Source: Thunnus maccoyii
Lineage: Eukaryota > Chordata > Actinopteri > Scombriformes > Scombridae
Direction: 5' to 3'
Assembly: GCF_910596095.1 (NCBI RefSeq)
Contig: NC_056536.1
Span: 13,597,291 to 13,661,290 of the forward strand
Length of the DNA stretch: 64,000 nt
Shown: one piece after another, positions 62,101 to 64,000 of the stretch
Position numbering within the stretch: position 1 is the first letter of the stretch
Layout: each line of letters begins with the position of its first letter
Notes under the pieces: generated by a model
Told to the model about the DNA's origin: nothing
What the model saw: only the letters and a program-made list of their open reading frames with translations
The model's database searches: none
Position numbers and translations under genes: made by a program

Positions 62101-62827
62101 GGCAGGATCGTCTCTCCTGGATGAGGTAGGATCAGAGGGGCTTCACGGCATATTAGAAGAGAAAACATGCTCTTAAAATTCCATTTCTGAGCCCAAATTT
62201 GCTCTCTTTGAAGCGTCACTGCCTTGTTGAGAGGCAAATAGTAGTTTCATCTTTATCGTTCCTCTTTCCTCACAGCTACCTGCAGTCGTCCATCAGTAAG
62301 ACCTTCCAGCGCTGCATTATCGACTCACTGGAGGAGCCGGAGATAGTCTCCACCATGCTCCTCCCAGGTAGATAGAAACCAAACATTCAAACAATAGTCT
62401 AAGCTTACTGAAAGCTTTCATGCACAAAATCTCACATGAATACAGTTTGATTTAGTTAATAGTTTTATGAATAAATGATAACAAACAGTGAGAATGAAAT
62501 AAGAAATGAGATGCTTCTGTTAACTGTCAAACAGTCTTAGATTAAATGAACATAAGACTTTAGTTAAAATCCTTCTGGGAGAATAATTTGTGGGAAACAT
62601 TAGAATTCAGGTGCTTTACAAAGAAAATATCCTCTAAATATTGATTGAAACAGGAGGTTTTTACTAGACCATGAAATACATCCTTTCAGGGCTATTATTT
62701 TTTACAAGGAAAAGTAAAAATGCTTGTTTTTACCTTGCTTATGTGGCTCAAGCAAAGAGCTTAAAACATTAATGCTTCATTATTTTTGCATTTTACAGCT
62801 TCTTGGTGGATTATGAACAACAACTGA
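44144..62827 (+). CDS. necab3: N-terminal EF-hand calcium-binding protein (NECAB family)
   Basis: Twelve coding exons: 44144-44260, 48357-48381, 54780-54888, 55662-55687, 55917-56014, 59891-60149, 60360-60439, 61483-61536, 61789-61901, 62048-62125, 62276-62367, 62799-62827 (359 residues, in family range). Residues 45-56 form a canonical EF-hand loop (DKNDDGKLSLEE). A second loop (DRKQTDNLDIDK) lacks the central Gly and final Glu and is probably inactive. FVTRFLLRETSTQLQSLQ begins the conserved helical/coiled-coil region. The C-terminal part (about residues 257-350, ending EFWQDRLSWMSYLQSS and ASWWIMNNN) is the antibiotic-biosynthesis-monooxygenase-like domain. NECABs are cytosolic neuronal proteins that bind partners such as receptors or amyloid-pathway adaptors. 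The N-terminus (MLACTEMITMCL, LFQDIFRRADKNDDGK) and TDNL best fit NECAB3, whereas the C-terminus resembles NECAB1. The family is certain; the paralogue is about 60%. Confidence 0.93.
45139..45185. repeat. Perfect palindrome, 19-base arms, 9-base loop (necab intron 1)
   Basis: Arms 45139-45157 and 45167-45185 are exact reverse complements. They are not at the ends of a recognised element. The remainder of intron 1 (44261-48356) holds the hAT-like element at 46224 and otherwise AT-rich DNA. Confidence 0.9.
46224..46515. mobile_element. hAT-type miniature element (necab intron 1)
   Basis: Termini CAGTTGTTCCCAACC and GGTTGGGAACCAATG are imperfect inverted repeats, the same family as 25527-25849. 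The flanking 8-mers do not match, so the target duplication is worn or the ends are slightly misplaced. Confidence 0.65.
47276..47300. repeat. (GATT)n microsatellite
   Basis: About six tandem GATT units in necab intron 1. Confidence 0.9.
48720..49450 (-). pseudogene. Decayed LINE reverse transcriptase (necab intron 2)
   Basis: On the minus strand the frame at about 49425-49110 contains ETGIPQGTVLGPILFSLYIN and the catalytic QMYADDTVV block of a non-LTR reverse transcriptase. Further on, with stops and shifts, come YLGIILDSQFNFKNH and SQALKILDKKQIRYHHC, typical of the C-terminal end of fish LINEs. The 5' part is missing. Lies antisense to necab and is not expected to be active. Confidence 0.8.
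51064..51352. mobile_element. hAT-type miniature element (necab intron 2)
   Basis: Termini TACGGCTGAAAC and GTTGCAGCTCTA are imperfect inverted repeats. The flanks GAAGAGAC (51056-51063) and GAAGAGGC (51353-51360) match at 7 of 8. The interior has the ATTATCAATTAATCTGTTGA text of a widespread fish family; another worn copy is seen at about 52390-52775. Confidence 0.85.
53264..53700. repeat. Fish interspersed repeat (necab intron 2)
   Basis: Starts with AAGTCAATTTTATTAATTTAGCCCAATATCACAAA-type text and continues through GACATGTAATAGATGTCATG and ATGAATCCGGGAGGATG. I recognise this as a common percomorph repeat of uncertain class. A GA-rich run (about 53605-53650) ends it. The rest of intron 2 (48382-54779) is AT-rich DNA without recognised exons. 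Confidence 0.55.
56700..57425. mobile_element. Worn hAT-like element with a second repeat inserted (necab intron 5)
   Basis: The outer parts (about 56715-56800 and 57345-57425) match the family at 51064-51352. Between them, about 56838-57312 is a different repeat with GCTAACCTCAGCATGCTAAC and CATCCCTAGAGCCACGCTGTTA text, common in fish genomes. This indicates a nested insertion. The rest of intron 5 (56015-59890) shows no recognised exon. Confidence 0.5.
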
Positions 62828-64000
62828 CAGATCAAAGCTGCTACTGTTCAGCACAATAAAAGCAGGAGGAAGAGGAGCTTCTATGATCTTTTTTTCTTTT
62901 TGTTTTTTTTTGTTCTTTGATATCTTTTTCTTCATGGCATGACCAGGATTGTTTTTGCAGAGCTATGTTCCAAGGTCATAAAAAAAGAAGACTATCAACA
63001 GTGAAACAAACCTAAACCTTGGATAGAAAGAATTGAGGTAATGCAATATTTTATTGTGTGATCACGATCTGTGCGTTCATTTCACAGTATTGGCACATTT
63101 CTTGCTTCTGATTTAATAGCAACAACAAAAAAAGAAAGATTTGCATGATTTCTTATTTCTGAGTTTATCAAAACTGCATCTTAGAGTAGATATAATGTCA
63201 ACGCCTCAAAAATAGAAACACATGAATGACAACTGATCTGTCCATCCATTACTCATTCTTCAGTACAGACAGAAACAGAAATAGTGGTAGGGTTAACCTG
63301 CATTTCCCCTCGTTCTCTCTGTGGTATTGTGCTTTGTTGTCTCCTTCAAAGCTTTGCTAACAAGTGTCTCTTTGCTGATGGGTAAGGTAGAACATAGTGA
63401 ACTAATAATCATGGTCCGGATCTAAACTTTTATCATCCGTGTGTCACTCCTGCACTTTAGAAAAAAATGAACCGTGGACCTAATTGTGAAGAACGGAACA
63501 TTTATTGTAGATTGTCTATTGAAAATGTAGATTTAACAGCTGTTATAAAAAGCCAAGAGCTGCACTGAAGTGTAGTGAGACATTAGCGGATCATAACAAT
63601 TAACCAAATAATTGTGCAGTTTGCCTGTACTGTTATTCTATAAGTAAAACGAAACTCAAAAGCCATTTATTTTACTTTTGTGGTGTGTAATCAGAAGAGT
63701 TTAATGGTACAGTACACACAAATAGAAGTTTATATTTTGAGTACAGAAATGAAGCAAAAACTGTTCTGTGTAATGACATTAGAAAGAAAGTTTGTTATGA
63801 TGGTGTACAGTAGTTAATGGAAGCTGTAAGGTGTAAGTAGACGTTGTAGAACATTGGTAAATGTACAGTATGATAATATATTGAGCTTTGCTCTGATAAT
63901 GAGAGGAATGAATGTGTTCACTCTTTTTTGAAGTGTTAATTATTTCTTTTATGAAAAATATAAAGTTGTTATGTGGATGCTATGTTTGTTTTCTGGCATG
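62828..64000 (+). other. necab 3' UTR and downstream DNA
   Basis: A proximal AATAAA occurs only about 28 bases after the stop codon (62855-62860), followed by T-rich sequence. Variant signals such as AATATAAA near 63957 could serve a long 3' UTR of about 1.1 kb. No further exon was seen. Confidence 0.45.

Noticed and set aside
1..64000. CRISPR array, bacterial operon, rRNA or viral genome
   Set aside because: No spaced direct repeats, ribosome-site-led gene strings, rRNA motifs or viral structural genes; only non-LTR and DNA-transposon remains were recognised.

Overview
The window looks like nuclear DNA from a ray-finned (teleost, probably percomorph) fish. The evidence is spliced vertebrate genes with GT-AG introns, many simple repeats (GT/CA, AAT, CT), and interspersed repeat families that I recognise as common in fish: hAT-type miniature elements, L1/Tx1-like and L2-like LINE pieces, and tRNA/LINE-tail type repeats. 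No bacterial, phage, CRISPR or rRNA features were seen.

Layout. (1) 1-1810: no gene recognised. (2) 1813-18520: a tandem duplication of a TNFR1/DR3-class cytokine receptor. The left copy (2861-6865) has an apparently intact signal peptide, cysteine-rich ectodomain, stalk and transmembrane segment. It then breaks inside the transmembrane exon and ends in a short tail derived from a transposable element, so it has no death domain. The right copy (13356-23148) is complete, with ten coding exons, 421 residues and a C-terminal death domain. Between them lie a TIR element, a decayed L1-like LINE, an unusual pair of perfect hairpins and an internally deleted L2-like LINE. (3) 25295-26191: a hAT element with a perfect 8-bp target duplication and a second element nested in it. 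(4) 27767-34136: a tetratricopeptide protein, TTC34-like, seven coding exons, 1108 residues. (5) 35124-42242 (minus strand): alas2, erythroid 5-aminolevulinate synthase, nine coding exons plus a 5' non-coding exon carrying an iron-responsive element. (6) 44144-62827: a NECAB-family neuronal EF-hand protein, best match NECAB3, twelve coding exons, 359 residues.

ttc34 and alas2 converge (tail to tail, about 1 kb apart); alas2 and necab diverge (head to head, about 1.8 kb apart). The genes are not an operon and have no shared pathway. The receptor acts in inflammatory and cell-death signalling, ALAS2 in haem synthesis in red-cell precursors, NECAB in calcium-dependent neuronal signalling; TTC34 has no known function.

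The most interesting item is the left receptor copy. It reads as a membrane-anchored receptor without a signalling domain, the architecture of a decoy receptor, whose last residues come from a transposable element. Other points of note are the alas2 iron-responsive element with one non-canonical stem pair, the patchy identity between the receptor copies (suggesting gene conversion), and a set of perfect short fold-back palindromes scattered through non-coding DNA. All exon boundaries were placed by hand from reading frame, splice-site dinucleotides and family similarity; no alignment or transcript data were available.
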